64,000 nucleotides of DNA from Mixophyes australis. Its lineage: Eukaryota; Chordata; Amphibia; Anura; Limnodynastidae. The translations under genes were made by a program, and so were the position numbers. The notes below the pieces were generated by a model that saw only the letters and a list, made by a program, of their open reading frames with translations, had not been told where the DNA came from and did no database searches. Within the stretch, counting starts at the first letter, position 1. Each line of letters begins with the position of its first letter. This document shows, piece after piece, positions 33,834 to 48,200 of this stretch. Location of the stretch: assembly GCA_036250195.1 (NCBI GenBank), contig JAVHZZ010000005.1:124526765-124590764 (forward strand), read 5' to 3'.

Positions 33834-34031
33834 TCCTAAGCAAGAAGAAAAGGCGATAGAGGAGAGCAGGGTCTGTGGTGCTTGAACTTCCATCTGGCCT
33901 GGTATCAGTTGCCTTTCCGCCCTTGGACGAGGACTTGCATGCGGGGCCCCCCCATAGTGGACTATGACTCTGACTTTCAATCACTTTTGGTGATTTAGGC
34001 ATCTGGAATCCACCCGTAAGGGAGGGGTTAC

Positions 34032-34541
34032 TGTAACAACCTGCCTACAAGCTTTCTGCTTTGTATTGACCGCTCTTGCCTCCTGGACTTTATTTGTGTT
34101 TCATTTTATGTTAGCAGCAGTACCTCTGATCACCAGAGGTGCTGCTATTGTGCCTGTTTCTTGTGATTTAGGAGTTAACCTTGTTAAAATAATTATTCCT
34201 TACACCTGGGTGTTCCCCTATGTATACCTGTCATTCCCAGCATTCATTGCTAGTTATTGTTGATACATTGTTGCTACTTCCCTCTGCTGTGCTTCTGGGT
34301 TACTTGCTGCTTTGGAACTCTCCATACATTCTGCTTACTTGCATCATCTGTGAACCTGGTATTTACCTCTGCCTTTCCCTGTACTTGCTGCTTGGGATCT
34401 CTCCATACCTCCTGTTTACCTGCAACAGCCGTGTACCTGGTAATTACTGCAAGCGCTTTAGTACTCTTCAGCAAATAAACATTGAGTGTTTTTCACCATA
34501 TCCGTGGCTCCTTAGCTGTATTCCTGTATTAATCCGTGACA
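34032..34541 (+). repeat. 3' LTR of non-autonomous Gypsy element
   Basis: TGTAACAACCTGCC... to ...AATCCGTGACA, followed at once by GATGA. AATAAA near 34475. Similar to the 5' LTR with one longer segment around 34210-34230 and 34305-34315. Confidence 0.88.
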
Positions 34542-34546
34542 GATGA

Positions 34547-36122
34547 TGAGCACGCACTAGCTAACCGCTTGTGATTTCACAATCTACCTATCTCATATTA
34601 AGCGAAAGGTAATTTTTGCTTTGCTCCTGAATATATTAAATGATATTGTGGGCATATTTTAGAATTAGATTATTTTTGCTTAAGCAAGGATAGTTGTACC
34701 TGCATTCTAGAGTTTGTTAAACATTTTTATTCACACCTAGTAGGCAATGTGCATTTCACTATCAAAATAAAATGTTTTAAAACATGAGTAAGTTTATCTT
34801 ACGTAAACCTGATGCATCTTGAGATTTTTTTCAAGTTTAGATATGCAATCAAATGTGTTTCTTTAGTGACAAGCATTTTAAGTCTGATGTTGGAAGTAAA
34901 TGCGCTCAAACTCTGCATCAGGCCCGGACTCTCATACAGAGCTCAAATTTTACATAAAATGAATAAAAACTTTGACTGACTTTCAGCCTCTCCTACAAAC
35001 AAAATGTAATGTGTAAATGAAATTGTTCCAGATGGCCACAAATAGTGGGAATCAGAGCCAAGTTGTGAAACAGCTCTCCAATAATATAATAGGGCTCAAT
35101 AATATCTCTGAGGGAGAAAGCACTTTGTACATCTGGCTGTTACTCCACACTCTTTAGACTTGGAAGCTCCAACTCTTTCAGACTATAATAAGTCTCCGAA
35201 CTTTGCCTTTTTCTAGCCACAATTTGGACTTAAGGAGTCGGTGTAGAATGGATGCTTACTCACTCAGAAAGAAATGCATATAGACCCTGAAAGTGAGCCT
35301 TAAGCACACATACTGGATCTCCAGATAAAAGATTGTATACCTGTATCTGTTCTAACAATTTAACCAATTTTACTGCATTTTATTGCAAGAAGTAACATCA
35401 CACAGCATAAAGTATTGCAGTTAACACTATAAACATGTAGTTTTACATTATCAGGCATCTTTCACATGGCTATTTGTTTTTATTTGCATTAAATAAAATT
35501 TAAAAAAATATTTGTAATGCAAACATGTATACAAAATAAAAACAAATTAGGAAAACAAAAATCTAAAAAACTGAAAGAGAAAACAAATTTGACATGCTTT
35601 TGTTTAATCAGTTGTTATGCTGAAATTTATGCTTTGGTGTTCTATGTAATGTATCTCCCGTTCACAGCAAGGTCAAAAAGCCTTGTAAATTTCATGAATA
35701 GGGAAACAAAGCTTTCGAGCACTACAATCTTCCACTGGCCAGAAAAAAAAGTTCCAATAAAATAATAAAGGAACAAGTGGATTTAATAAATTAATATACA
35801 TTTGTTTTCGTTAAGATTTACAATTAAGATATTCACAGGATGCTTCAGTAGATGCCCACCCCCCCCCTCCTCTGCTCACATCTGATCATAATGTTCATGA
35901 ATACAAAGACAATATGGTGTAGATAACAGCAAGTCCATATATTTGAGCAGATTCTGACCAATGTTAATTCTGAAGATGTAACAGTATGAACAGACTGTGC
36001 ATGTGAACTGCCAAAATCAGAGATCTGCTGTAGACTAATACAATTAGTAAATGCCTTTGAAAACAGGCATGGCATTCAGAAGTCTTTGGAGGTAATTGAG
36101 GCCTAGTCCTTTCTTTTTCTTT
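34547..36122 (-). other. MARCHF6 3' UTR and downstream flank
   Basis: The part next to 36122 must be the MARCHF6 3' UTR on the minus strand. TTTATT at about 35478 is one candidate minus-strand AATAAA, but the cleavage site cannot be fixed by eye. No other gene is seen. The distal part (34547-35400) is AT-rich unclassified sequence. Confidence 0.4.
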
Positions 36123-36219
36123 TTAGTCATGTGCCAACTGAGATGGATGTGCTGAAGCAGATACATTGGATTTACCCAATTTCCGTTCATAATTTACAAG
36201 ACGTTGACCAACAAGATAT
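36123..36219 (-). CDS. MARCHF6: MARCHF6 terminal coding exon and stop
   Basis: Acceptor CTCTCAG then ATATCTTG. Encodes [18 protein letters not shown] and a short Ser/Ala-rich tail ending LAHD, then TAA (36123-36125). The Gly and Asn of VGQRLVN lie in the conserved C-terminal element reported as needed for substrate degradation by Doa10 and MARCH6. The last ~13 residues look lineage-specific. Confidence 0.95.
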
Positions 36220-39200
36220 CTGAGAGTAAACAGAAACAAAATTAGCTGTAAGTAGAAAACACAATATCACTCATAAGAAATGTAGGACAATTTCTTTTAA
36301 AAAATTTGATTATAATAATTTATATAAAAAACCCAACAGAATTAGTACTACTAGTTTAAGCTTAAATCCATTCTTGGAAATTAAAGTGTTAAATAGTAAA
36401 AGAAATTCCTCATTTGATGAAAAACAGCACAAAAAATGGTCTCACTTGTCATTCTTTATGTGTTCATAAAGGCGCTTAAACTGGCGGATCTGGAAAGACA
36501 GTATTGCTATCAATATCACCACCATCAGCAGAAAAGGATAAATACGACGCTGTACTAGATTCTGCATTTCAGGAGTAACACCTGCAAGATAAATTTAAGA
36601 CAATTTAGTGTGTAACAAAAATGTAGGATACTTTGAGAAATTATTGAAAGAAGACCACGCTGCCAAGTAAGGCTACTCTACATACATGCACCCTGCAGTA
36701 AAAGGAGGTAAAAAGACAGTGCATTATTTATATGTAACAATGATGAGTCCATTCACCTACATTTTGAAAACACAGGACAAAGCATGCACAGAAATTTAAC
36801 ATTGCAAATGCACTTTGTAGAGATTACAGTGCATGAACTCTATGTGTTCTTCACGGTAATTAATTATGCCTTCTTTAGCTCTAGTGTCCATTAAATGCTA
36901 CCAGGGTCCATACACTGTAAGATGAGGAAGCAGGTACAAATTAGCAATCCCCATTTTATAGCCTTGGGGGGAAAACGAGGCTGCTAGAAACACTAATCTG
37001 TAAAAAGAAGGAGACATATACATGACTGAAATTGAGAAAGAGTTCAAAGAACATTATAATTTCGTCTAAAACAAAGTTTTTTCCCTTGTGAGTACAATGT
37101 TTAAACTATCGACTTTGTAGATTTCATTAACATATTAAAATACACCGATCAGTCACAACATTAAAACCACTTACAAGTTATGTGAATAACATTGATTATC
37201 TCCTTACAATGGCACCTGTCAAGGGGTGGGATATATTAGTTAGCAAGTGAGAAGTCAGTTCTTGAAGTTGATGTGTTGAAAGCAGGAAAAATGGGCTAGG
37301 GTAAGGATCTTAGCAACTTTGACAAGGGCTAAATTGTGATGGCAAGACGATTGGATCAGAGCATCTCCAAAACGGAAGGACTCGTGGGGTGTTCCTGGTG
37401 TGCAGTGGTTAATACCTACAAAAAGTGGTCCAAGGAAGGACAACTGGTGAACTGGCGACAAGGTCATAGGCGCCCAAAGCACACTAATGCGCATGGGGAT
37501 CGAAGGCTTGCCCATATAGTCCTATCCCACAGAAGAGCTACTGTAGCACAAATTGGTGAAAAAGTTAATGCTGGCTATGACAGAAAGGTGTCAGAATACA
37601 CGGCGCATCGCAGCTTGCTGCGTAGCTGCAGAATGAACATGCCGACGCCTGCCCACAGCCGAAAGCGCCTACAATAGGCACGTGAGCGCCAGAACTGGAT
37701 CATGAAGCAATGGAAGAAGGTGGCCTGGTCCGATGAATCACAATTTTTTTCACATCATGTGGACGGCAGAATATGTGTGTCATTTACCTGGGGAAGAGAT
37801 GGCACCAGGGTGTACTATGGGAAGAAGACAAGCCGGTGGAAACGGTATGATGCTCTGGGCAATGTTCTGCTGAGAAACCTTGGCTCCTGGCATTCTAGTG
37901 GATGTTATTTTAACACATACCAGCTAACAAAACAATGCAGACCAAATACACACCTTCATGGCACCGGTATTCCCTGATGGCAGTGGCCTTTTTCAGTAGG
38001 ATAATGTACTCTGCCACACTGCAAATATGGTTCAGGAATGGTTTGAGGAACATGACAAAGATTTCAAGGTGTTGCCTTGGCCTCCAAGTTTCCAAGATTA
38101 CAATTCGATTAAGCATTGGTGGGATGTGCTGGAATAACAAGTGACGGTCATGGAGGCCACACCTCACAACTTACAGGACTTAAAGGATTTGTTACTAACG
38201 TCTTAGTGACAGATACCACAGCACACCTTCAGAGGTCTTGTGGAGTCCATGCCTTGATGGGTATTAGCGGCATGAGGGGAACCTACACAATATTAGTGGT
38301 TTTAATGTTGTGGCCGATCAGTGTATATGCTACATGGCAAAAGTATGTGGCCACCCGAACATCTCATCCATAACGTGTTTGATGAACCTCTAATTCCAAA
38401 ACCACGGGTGTTATTATGAAGATAGCCCCCCTTTACAATGATCAGCTTCCAAACTTCTCGGATCTACTAGATTTTGCAGCATGGCTGCAGGAATTGGCAT
38501 GCAGTCAGCCACAAGAACATTAGTGAGGTCAGGCACTAATGTTGGGCGATAAGGCCTGGCTCACAGTCATCGTTCCAATTCATCCCAAAGTTGTTTGATG
38601 GGGATGAAGTCAGGGCTCTGTGCAAGCCAGTCAAGTTCTTCCACTCCAAACTCTGGAAACCATTTTTTGATGGACTTTGCTTTGTGCACAGCAGTATTGT
38701 CACTCTGAAACAGAAAAGGTAAACTGTTGCCACACAGTGGGAAGCACACAATTCTCTATAATTTCACTGTATATTGTAGCATTAAGATTTCCCTTCACTG
38801 GAACCAAGGGGCCCTGGTCAATACTTAAAAAATAGCTTTAAGACCATTAATCATCCTCCAGCAGATTTTACATTTGGCTGTGCCTATTCGAGTAGGAAGT
38901 GTTCTCCTGGTATCCGCGAAACCCAGATTAATCTGCCAGACTGCCAAATGGTGAAGCATTGTCAATCAGGTCAACTTATTTCCATTGCTCCAGTATCCAA
39001 TGGCGGTGTGCTTTACACTAGTCCAGTCGATGTTTGGCATTGTGCAATGTGGTCCGAGGCTTGGGTGAAGCTTCTCGGCCATAGAAACCCAATCCATGAA
39101 GCTCCTGATGAAGAGCTCCTGTACTGACGTTAATTCCACAGGCAGTTTGGAGCTCTGTAGCGAGTGTGTAAAAATTGTCTGTCCTCAGTTGCAACAATGA

Positions 39201-42200
39201 GCTTCAGCAGTTTGTAGTTCCGTTCTGTGAGCTTGTGTAGCTGCTCCTAGACATTTTTACTTCACAATTACAGCTTTTACAGTTGACCGGAGCAACTATA
39301 GCAGGGCAGGTATTTGATGCACTGATTAGTTTGAAAGGTGGCACCCTATGCCATGTTGAAAGTCCCTGAGCTCTTCAGTGCGATCCATTCTACTGTTAAT
39401 GTGTCACAATGGTGACTGCAAGGCTGTATAAGGCTTGATTTTATGCACCCGTTAGCAATGGGTGTGGCTGAAATAACTAAACACACTAGTTATAAGGGAT
39501 GTTCACATACTTTTGGACATGTAATGTATATTTGTGCTTTGTTTACCGCCCATGTGTATATATGCCCCTAAATATACAACAAATTTCAAGTCTAAGAAAG
39601 TATACATACCAATTAAAGGTACAATGCCTGCAGAAATAATGCATGGTATGCACAGCGACAACAAAAGAACAGAGATGACTGGAGCAGCCAGTTTCCGTAT
39701 TATAAAATGTAGATCAATATTGCGTATTCCATTTGCATAAACCTAAAAAATCAAATAGTAAAACATGGTATAAATGTTGACAGTCTAGATGTACTTACAT
39801 TTGTAATAACAGCATACTGGACAAAAATCATATATAGTGAATCATGTTGCTATATATGTCTAATGTTTTGTTGGCGCTATTTAATGAAGTAATATTTGTG
39901 TTAATGAATTGCAGCAAGAAAAATATAACTATTTTAGTATACACTTTGGGCAAGCCTGTTAATTAAAAATACCCCACGTATAGCAGGGGGGAATTGTAGA
40001 GCCCACTCTCTGGAGCACTCAGTCGATCACTTCAACAGACCAGCACCAATAGAAACACTAGCACAGATATAAGAATAAGAGGAGTTTTTTCAGGAAAGGG
40101 TCAGGAGGGGTGCCCCGCCCCCCATAATGTCATAATAGATTCATCAGTCCACCAACAGCAGTAGAAGTGGCCCACTAGCAGATCGCTTAATCCGAAAAGA
40201 CAACTTTTTATATTTAAATGTCTATTAAAATCATTGTGAACATATTTTTTACGGGCCTCAGAAGTAACCACTGGACCTACAAAACCACCACACACACTAA
40301 ACTTGCTACTAAGCATATGACCAATGTTATAACAAAGCGTCAACATGAAGTGTTAATGAGCTTCAGCTAAAATGACATGGCCAAACCAAGTCACATAGTT
40401 TCCACTGAAACTACTGAATTTCGGTCACTCAGATTTTATTTACAAGAGTTTTGGGGATAGGGACATTACTGGAAGAATTGTACCTCTGCAGCATGGCAAG
40501 ACAGAGATAATTTGTAACAACTATTTATGGACACTATGGGGGGAATGTGGTGATAGAGAAGACTGTGTATGTGACGTGGGGCTGTTGTACTGTCCTTTGA
40601 ACTGTGTGTTGCTGACAGACACTCTGATCTATATGACCAACAAATTGAACAATGTGCTCAGTATTTACTCTTTGTCAGCAGCAGGCATACTTTTACTTAA
40701 GCTGTTCTGTGCTATAAATGGTGCTATTTTTACTTTTGAACATATTCCAAACAAACACTTTTAGGCAGACTCAAACCGTTCTGTTTTTTGTTTTATCATG
40801 CATATTAACTATTTTTCACTAATCCATCAAGCCTACTGTGTGCAACAATAGATCCTACTAAGTTTCCTAACATAACTTAAGTTTGAAAAAACAAAACAAT
40901 ACGAAAAACATTAAAACATTTTTTTTTCAATAAAATGTTTTTTTGTTTTTTTTTCCCCATACCTGTTCAATTACAATTTTCAGCCACCACTGAGGACCCA
41001 TCAGAGTTATAGCAGCAATTATCTTGGCATGTAAAACTCCAAGAGCCCAATCCTGCAATAAGAGAAAACAAAAAAACAGTCTCTTTATCACCATAGGTGT
41101 TCTAGGCCTTCAAAAAAGGGCCTTTTTCATATTTATGCAATGTGATTGTTACAAAAGAAATAATTCTGGCATTAGTAAGGAAGGCATGAAAGCTTAGCAT
41201 TGCAATTTTGAGTGGAATGCTGTGTTGTGGTATGTTGGAAAATATTACTTATTTTGTGTTAATTAGGGAGGCAAGACATGACCCCATCCTTTTGTTATTT
41301 TCACATTGAGCAACTGAAGAAAAACTTCTGAATTTGTACAGAAGTGAATCGGGAACATTTATCTCTAATGCGGGGCCTATACAGGTGAAGAAGTGGACTT
41401 AATTTTGAAACCACAAGTATCTAACTATACCATCTCAATGTGCTACTGCTCAATTGAGAGATACACTTTCCTAAATACTTTCGAGAACTAAGTTTGCAAA
41501 AAGAGTGAACTAAGAAATCCACCTAATATTTGCCTTGGAATTTTGATCCATGATACTTTGTTGATGACTATACTGACAATTAATAACTGTGCACCTATTA
41601 TTACCTGGAATTTTATTTGTTGATTTCCAAATAACATTCCACATCTGCTTTAATAAAAAACAGCATCTGTAACTCAATTCTGAATGAAAGGACTGACCTA
41701 TTGCTTTATTCCAAGGAGTATTAGTTCATGTTGCATGAACATTTTATAGGGTTCTGTGAGACTTGGGTGTTTTTATGAAGAGTATGTTATGTAATAATAA
41801 AAGCTGGGAAGTGTGATTGGGAATGGTAAGGAATTCCATCAGTGGGTAGCAAGACGGCAGAATAGGTGTAGGTCAGAGGCAGATCAAATGAATTGGGATC
41901 TGAAAGATAAGGGGATCAAATGTAAAAATTTATGCAGCTAATGAGAAGTGGCAGAACAGACAGAACAGTTTTGAAGTGGCATTTAGAACGGATTGAAGCA
42001 AGGATAAATGGATGAAGAAAATGCCAGATAGGAGAAGGTTGCAGTAGTTGAGATGGGAGATGATGAGAGAATGAATAAGAGTTTTATTTGCATTTTGGGC
42101 AAGAAAAGGGAGTATTCTACCAATATTTCAAAGATGGAGGCGACAGGACAGGTGGGGTACGGTATAATGAAACTGATTAAACAGACACCACTTACCCCAA

Positions 42201-45200
42201 AGAGCTGTAAGAAAAGGGCGTATTCTGGCCATGTTTTTAAGGTGGAGTCGACAGAACTGGGAGAGAGTCTGGATGTGAAGAATAAAGCAGAGGGTGGAGT
42301 CAAGTGTGACACCAAGGCAGCGGGGCTTGGGAGACTGAGGAAATTGTGGTGTTATTGACAGTCAGGGAGATTTGAGGGCAGGTGTTGACTCTGGCACTAG
42401 GGACGATAATAAGCTCTGTTTTGGACATGTTGAGCTTTAGGTAGCGTTGGGACATCCATGTGGAGATAGCAGAAAGACAGTTGGTTACACGAGAAAGTAC
42501 AGAAGAGGAGAAGTCAGGGGAAGAGATACAGATTTGGGTGTCAGAGGTGGTATTGGAGGCCGATTGAGCAAATTAGTGCTCCAAGAAAAGAGGTGTGCAA
42601 TGAGAAAAGTAAAGGGCCAAGAACAGAGCATTGTTGGATCCCAACAGATAGTGGGAGTGGAGTGGGAGTGGAGGGGAGAATGTGCCAGAGGTAGAAACAC
42701 TAAAGGAGTGGTTTGATAGATAGGAAGTGAATCAGGAAAGGACTGTCACAAAGGCCAATGGAGTGAAGGGTGTGTAGAAGAGGGTGATCAACAGTATCAT
42801 AAGCAACAGAGAGGTCCAGGAGAAGGAGTATGGAGAAATTACCCTTAGATTTTGCAGCAAGTAGATTATTGGTCACTTTTGTGAGCAGTTTCAGTGGAAA
42901 GTTGGGGGTGGAAGCCTGATTGCAGAGAGTTGTGGATGAAATGAGAAAAGAGAAAGCGAAACAGGTGTTTGTACACTATTTGCTTAAGTAGCTTGGAGGC
43001 AAAAGGGAGGAAAGAAATAGGGCGGTACTAGGTGAGAGAGAGGCTGGATTGAGAAATGGTTTCTTTAGAATAGGTGAGATGAGCGCATATTTAAAGGAGG
43101 ATGGAAATGTGCCAGTGGAGAGAGACAGGTTGAAGAGGTGAATAAGAGGTGGGCATGCAGTGGAGGAGAGGGAGCGGAGTAGTTGGGAGGGAATAGGGTC
43201 GAGTGGACAGGTTATAGGGTGAGATGATAAAATGAGTGCAAAGACTTCGTCTTCAGTTACTGGAGAGAATGAATTAAGGGTGGATTGGGGAGTGTAGTTA
43301 AAAGGTGGGTAGAATGAGTGGAACTTGACAAGAGGAAATATCTTGTCGATTGGTGTAAATTGTGTCTTTGAAATAGGTGGCAAAATCATGGACAGTGAGG
43401 AAGGAAGGAGATGGTGGTGGTGCAGGTGGTCAGAGAAGCGAGTTGAAGGTGGCAAAGAGGTGACGTGGGTTAGAAGACTGGGTGGATATTAGAAATTTGA
43501 ATAATGTTTGTTTGACAATTGAAAGGGCAGCGCTGTAAGATGAAAGGATGAAATTATAGTGGAGGAAATCGGGATAGGAACGACATTTCCTTCATTGGCG
43601 CTGTGCAGTGCGGGAGCACTTTTGCAGGTAGCGGATCTGTTTGTTTTGCCATGGCTGGGGTTTGGATCGTTGCAGACTATATGTAGTATCTGTATTGTCT
43701 AGGGCTGAAGTGAGTGTTTTGTTAAAGAAAGTGGCTGCCTGATTAGGACAGGACAATGCAGGCATTGGAGAAAACAGTTGCTTTAGTGAAAATGAGAAGT
43801 GGATTGGGTTAAGAGTACTTAGGTTTTGTTGTGTATGTGTGTATTTGGGTGAAGGAGGAAAAGCGAGGTAAGGTAAGGCTGAAGGAAAGGAGGTTTTGGT
43901 CTGAGAGTGGGAAGGCAAAATTGGAGAAATTTTGGAATTGTTGAGTGTTGGGACATTCTAGAGAAGAGGTGTAACAGTAAGGGCTATGAACAGAGGCTTG
44001 TGTATTCCAAATGACAGTTGAAGTGAAAGGGAGCAAGTGCCAGAGGTAGATACACTAAAGCAGCGGTTGGATAGGTAGGAAGTGATCCAAGAAACAACTG
44101 TCACAAGTGTCAAGTAGAGTGTGCAGGAGAAAAGGGTGAGTAAAAGTGTCAAAATCAGCTGAGCAATCCTGAAAGATGCGAATGGAGAAGTGACCCTTAG
44201 ACTTTGCTGTAATTAGATCACTGAACCCTTTTGGGAGGTCAGTTTCAGAGGAATGTTGGATGAAGCTTGACTACAGAGTTGAGAAGGGAGTAAGTAAGAT
44301 AGGTGGTTGTACAAAAAGTCAATAAAATCGACAAAGGGGATCAAATAAACAACTATATTTGGAGGAGAAAGCCTGGATCAAGCCTGGACCTAGTTACTTT
44401 AGGATTGGTGAGGTGAGCTTATGTTTAAATGGGAGCTCTTTTGCAGGTTTGACATTGTTTATTAAGACTAAAAATTATTTGATCGTAAGTAGCTTCTTTA
44501 TAATGTGATTGAAGTCAAATTGATGTAAGCTTTGCAGCTTTTAATTCCATTATTTAAAGATTATTAGGAAACAATCACCACTAAGTACATGTTTAACGAT
44601 TTCAACTTACCTGCCAAGGGTAAAAAAGCGGAGTTTGATCCAAAGGTACTCGCAGAGGTGCAACTATGACTAATTCAAATAAAAGCCCAAGTAGGAGAGG
44701 AATAACACCAGCCAGTAGAAGGGCAACAATCAGTGTCTTCATGATCTAATTTGAAAATTTCATGTTAAAATATTTTGCTTTTTGTTCAAATAAACATGGT
44801 ATCTGCCAAAATGTAACATTGCACTGTTGCTAAATACTGTATACATTTTTTTTTGGCTTTCTACTTAGTATGTGATAGGAAGACGAATATATTCAAACTA
44901 AGCTCTCACGGACAGAGTCCTCTACCCTATGTCTCCTGTCTGTACACTCTCTGTCATCCTCGTTTGTCTGTCATACCTTATGCCGATTTGTTTTCGTAAG
45001 CCAAGCAATTTACAGGCTTATTTGCATACATATATTATGCTCATCTGTGCCCACATAGGTCTTGTTTTGCACAATTTGCCATGTAACCTTAATTTGTAGC
45101 ACATTATATAACTATGTATCAGGTACTCATTGTTTAATTTGTAAATGTGAAACATCCCCCTTTGTACAGTGCTGCGGACACTTTATGGTGCCTTATAAAT

Positions 45201-48200
45201 ACCAATAAATCATAATAATACGTTACACATTAATAAATAACACATTTCATCTTTCAAAGCAACATTTATGTGCACACATTTTAGGGGTGGTTTGTTTTAA
45301 AGTATTTGATAAAAATTCTTAATAAATGTGCAATTAATGAATAAAAATCATTAATTATCCAATAGATCCAACAAGACCCCAGACTACAATAATTGGAATA
45401 AACACTTGAATTCTCCAATTTAGGACCTTTGCCTAGACAAAGTGCAATGAGTAATCCAACCTTCATACATAGCCTCACACCAGTGAAACACAAAAAAAGT
45501 GGGGCCTGCATCAGCACTGGGCAGGACCAATGAAAATGTAAAACAATGCAATGCACAATGGATTAGTAAAGTACAAATGTATTGAAAATCCAGGAAACAC
45601 CAGCCAAATAGATGGCAACCCAGAATTATATCACCAACAAACTATAAATATTTTAAAATATTCAGTGCAAATTAAGTAAAATGTCAAATAAAAAAATCAT
45701 TATATTCAATTGTCAGCGATATTTTTTTATGCCGCACGGACAAAACAAAGTCCCGCGTGGGTTTTTGCCGGCAATAGCGACTGTTTGGAGGTAGCGCAGC
45801 GGGAAAACTTGTGCAATTCAATTGCAAAAGAGGTAACGCTGCCCCCGCACGTTAAAAATTGTGTTTGCGAGACTTTAGGGGTGTGAAGGGGAGTTTTAAT
45901 GCTGTCATGTATAAGAAAAAAAGAAAAATGGTTTTGCATATATTTCCATACATTAGATTGCATTACACATTGATAATATCTACATTACAGTACTTTATTT
46001 AGCATATTTTTAAATTGAACTATTTTTTTTACCATACAATCATCTATACCATATCAAAACACATTACTACATTCATATTTGTAACAAAAACATACGTAAA
46101 TATAATTAGTCATTTATTTTTTTTCATTCATTTCATTATTTTTTTACAAGAATATCAACTTACACAAGTTAGGCATTAGTGATAAACATAAGTTTAACTT
46201 TTTGCCCCACATTTTTACATGATTTCAACTACTTTTCAGAGGTTTTTAATTTTTAACACACCCCAAGGAGGTGCGAGATAAAACAGCATATTTGTCTGTT
46301 TTACCCGCCGCGTTAAAAAACAATTGAATAGCTTTTAACACGGCTGCCTCTTCACACCCTATACTTTCAATAGACCTTCTACTGGAGCACGAGAGGACCG
46401 TTTCTTGAAAAAAACCGTAGCGTTAACAATGGAATTGAATTGCGGGTAAAGTTAACCCGCTCGAAAATTATAAAAAACAGCGGGAAAATGACTTAACACG
46501 TTCTAAATAAAATACTCGCTGACAATTGAATATGCCCCAAAGAGTTGTTTAAGATTCAGTCTCCCTGCTATAGCTAAGTGCCCCTTTGACTCTTGGATCA
46601 AAAGCAACAAGAGGCCAATGTTGTTTGATTTTTGTAACAGCACTGCCAGTAAACTAATGTCACATGCTTACTAGCAACAGTAGCTTGTGTTTATATTGAT
46701 ACTATGTCTTATTTAAGCAGCATTCATTTGGTTTCTTATGGAAAGTAATCCCATAGCCATTGTCTATGCAAGACTGTGGTATTCAGGAATTTGACTATGT
46801 ACATTAATGTGATGTGAATTTAAATGGAAGATCCAAGCAGCTCAAACATATACAAACTCAATAGCTGTCCTAGACCAAATTAAGAAAATATTAATGTGCC
46901 TTAATATCGCCATATAGCTCCAATTTCTTTCTCTCTGTCCAAGACTGCAATCATTCTTGGACTTGTATCAAGGAAGTTAGTTCACCCCTACGCCAGGAAA
47001 ATTAAAACTTGTCGTACTTTTTTCACAAATTTTGCTTCTGCAGAGGCCGTTGCATTTACAATGTTTAGAAATGGCATGCAGAGAGTTCCATTCCACTGCC
47101 ATGCCGTCAAAAATAAATATTGCTGATTTATGCTGCCTAAAATAGTGTACCATAAGGATTAAATATTTATTTTGGAATAAAGCAAGAGCTTATCTATTTT
47201 ATGTCAAACAGTGGATATATGGATGAACATAACCGAATTGAACATCATAATTGCTGTATGTACAAAGGCTTGATTGGAAATTTACACTGAATATCAGTGT
47301 TCTCCCCAGAACATTTTGCAAGCCAGGTGGCATTAAGATGCAGCCGGGTGGAGGCAGTGTAAAACTTTGCAATAATATTGGAAAATTTTGGAGGTTATTA
47401 CCCACACCTTCCAGGACTGGTCAGACTGGTGGTCAGTGGTCCAACACACACTGCTGGCTATAGTGCTTACATATTGCCTGTTCTAATAGAAGAATACAAT
47501 GGTTTATTCCCTAGGTTCCCAAACTGTGCGCCGCGGCTCCCAGGGGTGCCGCGGCGCTGTCACAGGGGTGCCGCGGGCCAGGAAAAAGAAAAGGAAGGAA
47601 AAAGAAAAAAAAAAAAAGAAAGAAAACGACTTACCAATCCGGCGGCGCCCGGGACCCAGCATGCTCCTCCTTCCTCGCTTCTCACTGAATGCGGGCGTGA
47701 CGTCACGCCCGGCATTCAGTGAGAAGCGAGGAAGGAGGGGGATGCTGGGTCCCAGGCGCCGCCGGATTGGTAAGTAGTTTTTTTTGGGGTTTTTTCTTCT
47801 TCCTGTCCACGGCACAATACAGAGGGGGCACAGCGAGTGGCAGATCGCAGAGGCTGAGGAGGCAGATCGCAGAGGCTGAGGGGGCAGAGCGCAGAGGGCT
47901 GAGGGGGCAGAGCGCAGAGGGCTGAGGGGGCAGAGCGCAGAGGGCTGAGGGGGCAGAGCGCAGAGGGCTGAGGGGGCAGAGGGCTGAGGGCTGAGGGGGC
48001 AGAGGGCTGAGGGGGCAGAGTGCAGAGGGCTGAGGGGGCAGAGCGCAGAGGGCTGAGGGGGCAGAGCGCAGAGGGCTGAGGGGGCAGAGCGCAGAGGGCT
48101 GAGGGGGCAGAGCGCAGAGGGCTGAGGGGGCAGAGCGCAGAGGGCTGAGGGGGCAGAGCGCAGAGGGCTGAGGGGGCAGAGCGCAGAGGGCTGAGGGGGC

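Larger units (their letters stand above)
31776..34541 (+). mobile_element. Complete non-autonomous Gypsy-type LTR element (2,766 bp)
   Basis: Two LTRs (31776-32262 and 34032-34541) are flanked by the exact 5-bp duplication GATGA (31771-31775 and 34542-34546). TG...CA ends and a purine-rich tract (TAAGGGAGGGGTTAC) before the 3' LTR are present. The internal 1.77 kb holds only gag-like pieces and no protease, RT or integrase. It must have been moved by enzymes from another copy. The LTRs are similar but differ by substitutions and a roughly 23-bp length change. Confidence 0.9.
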
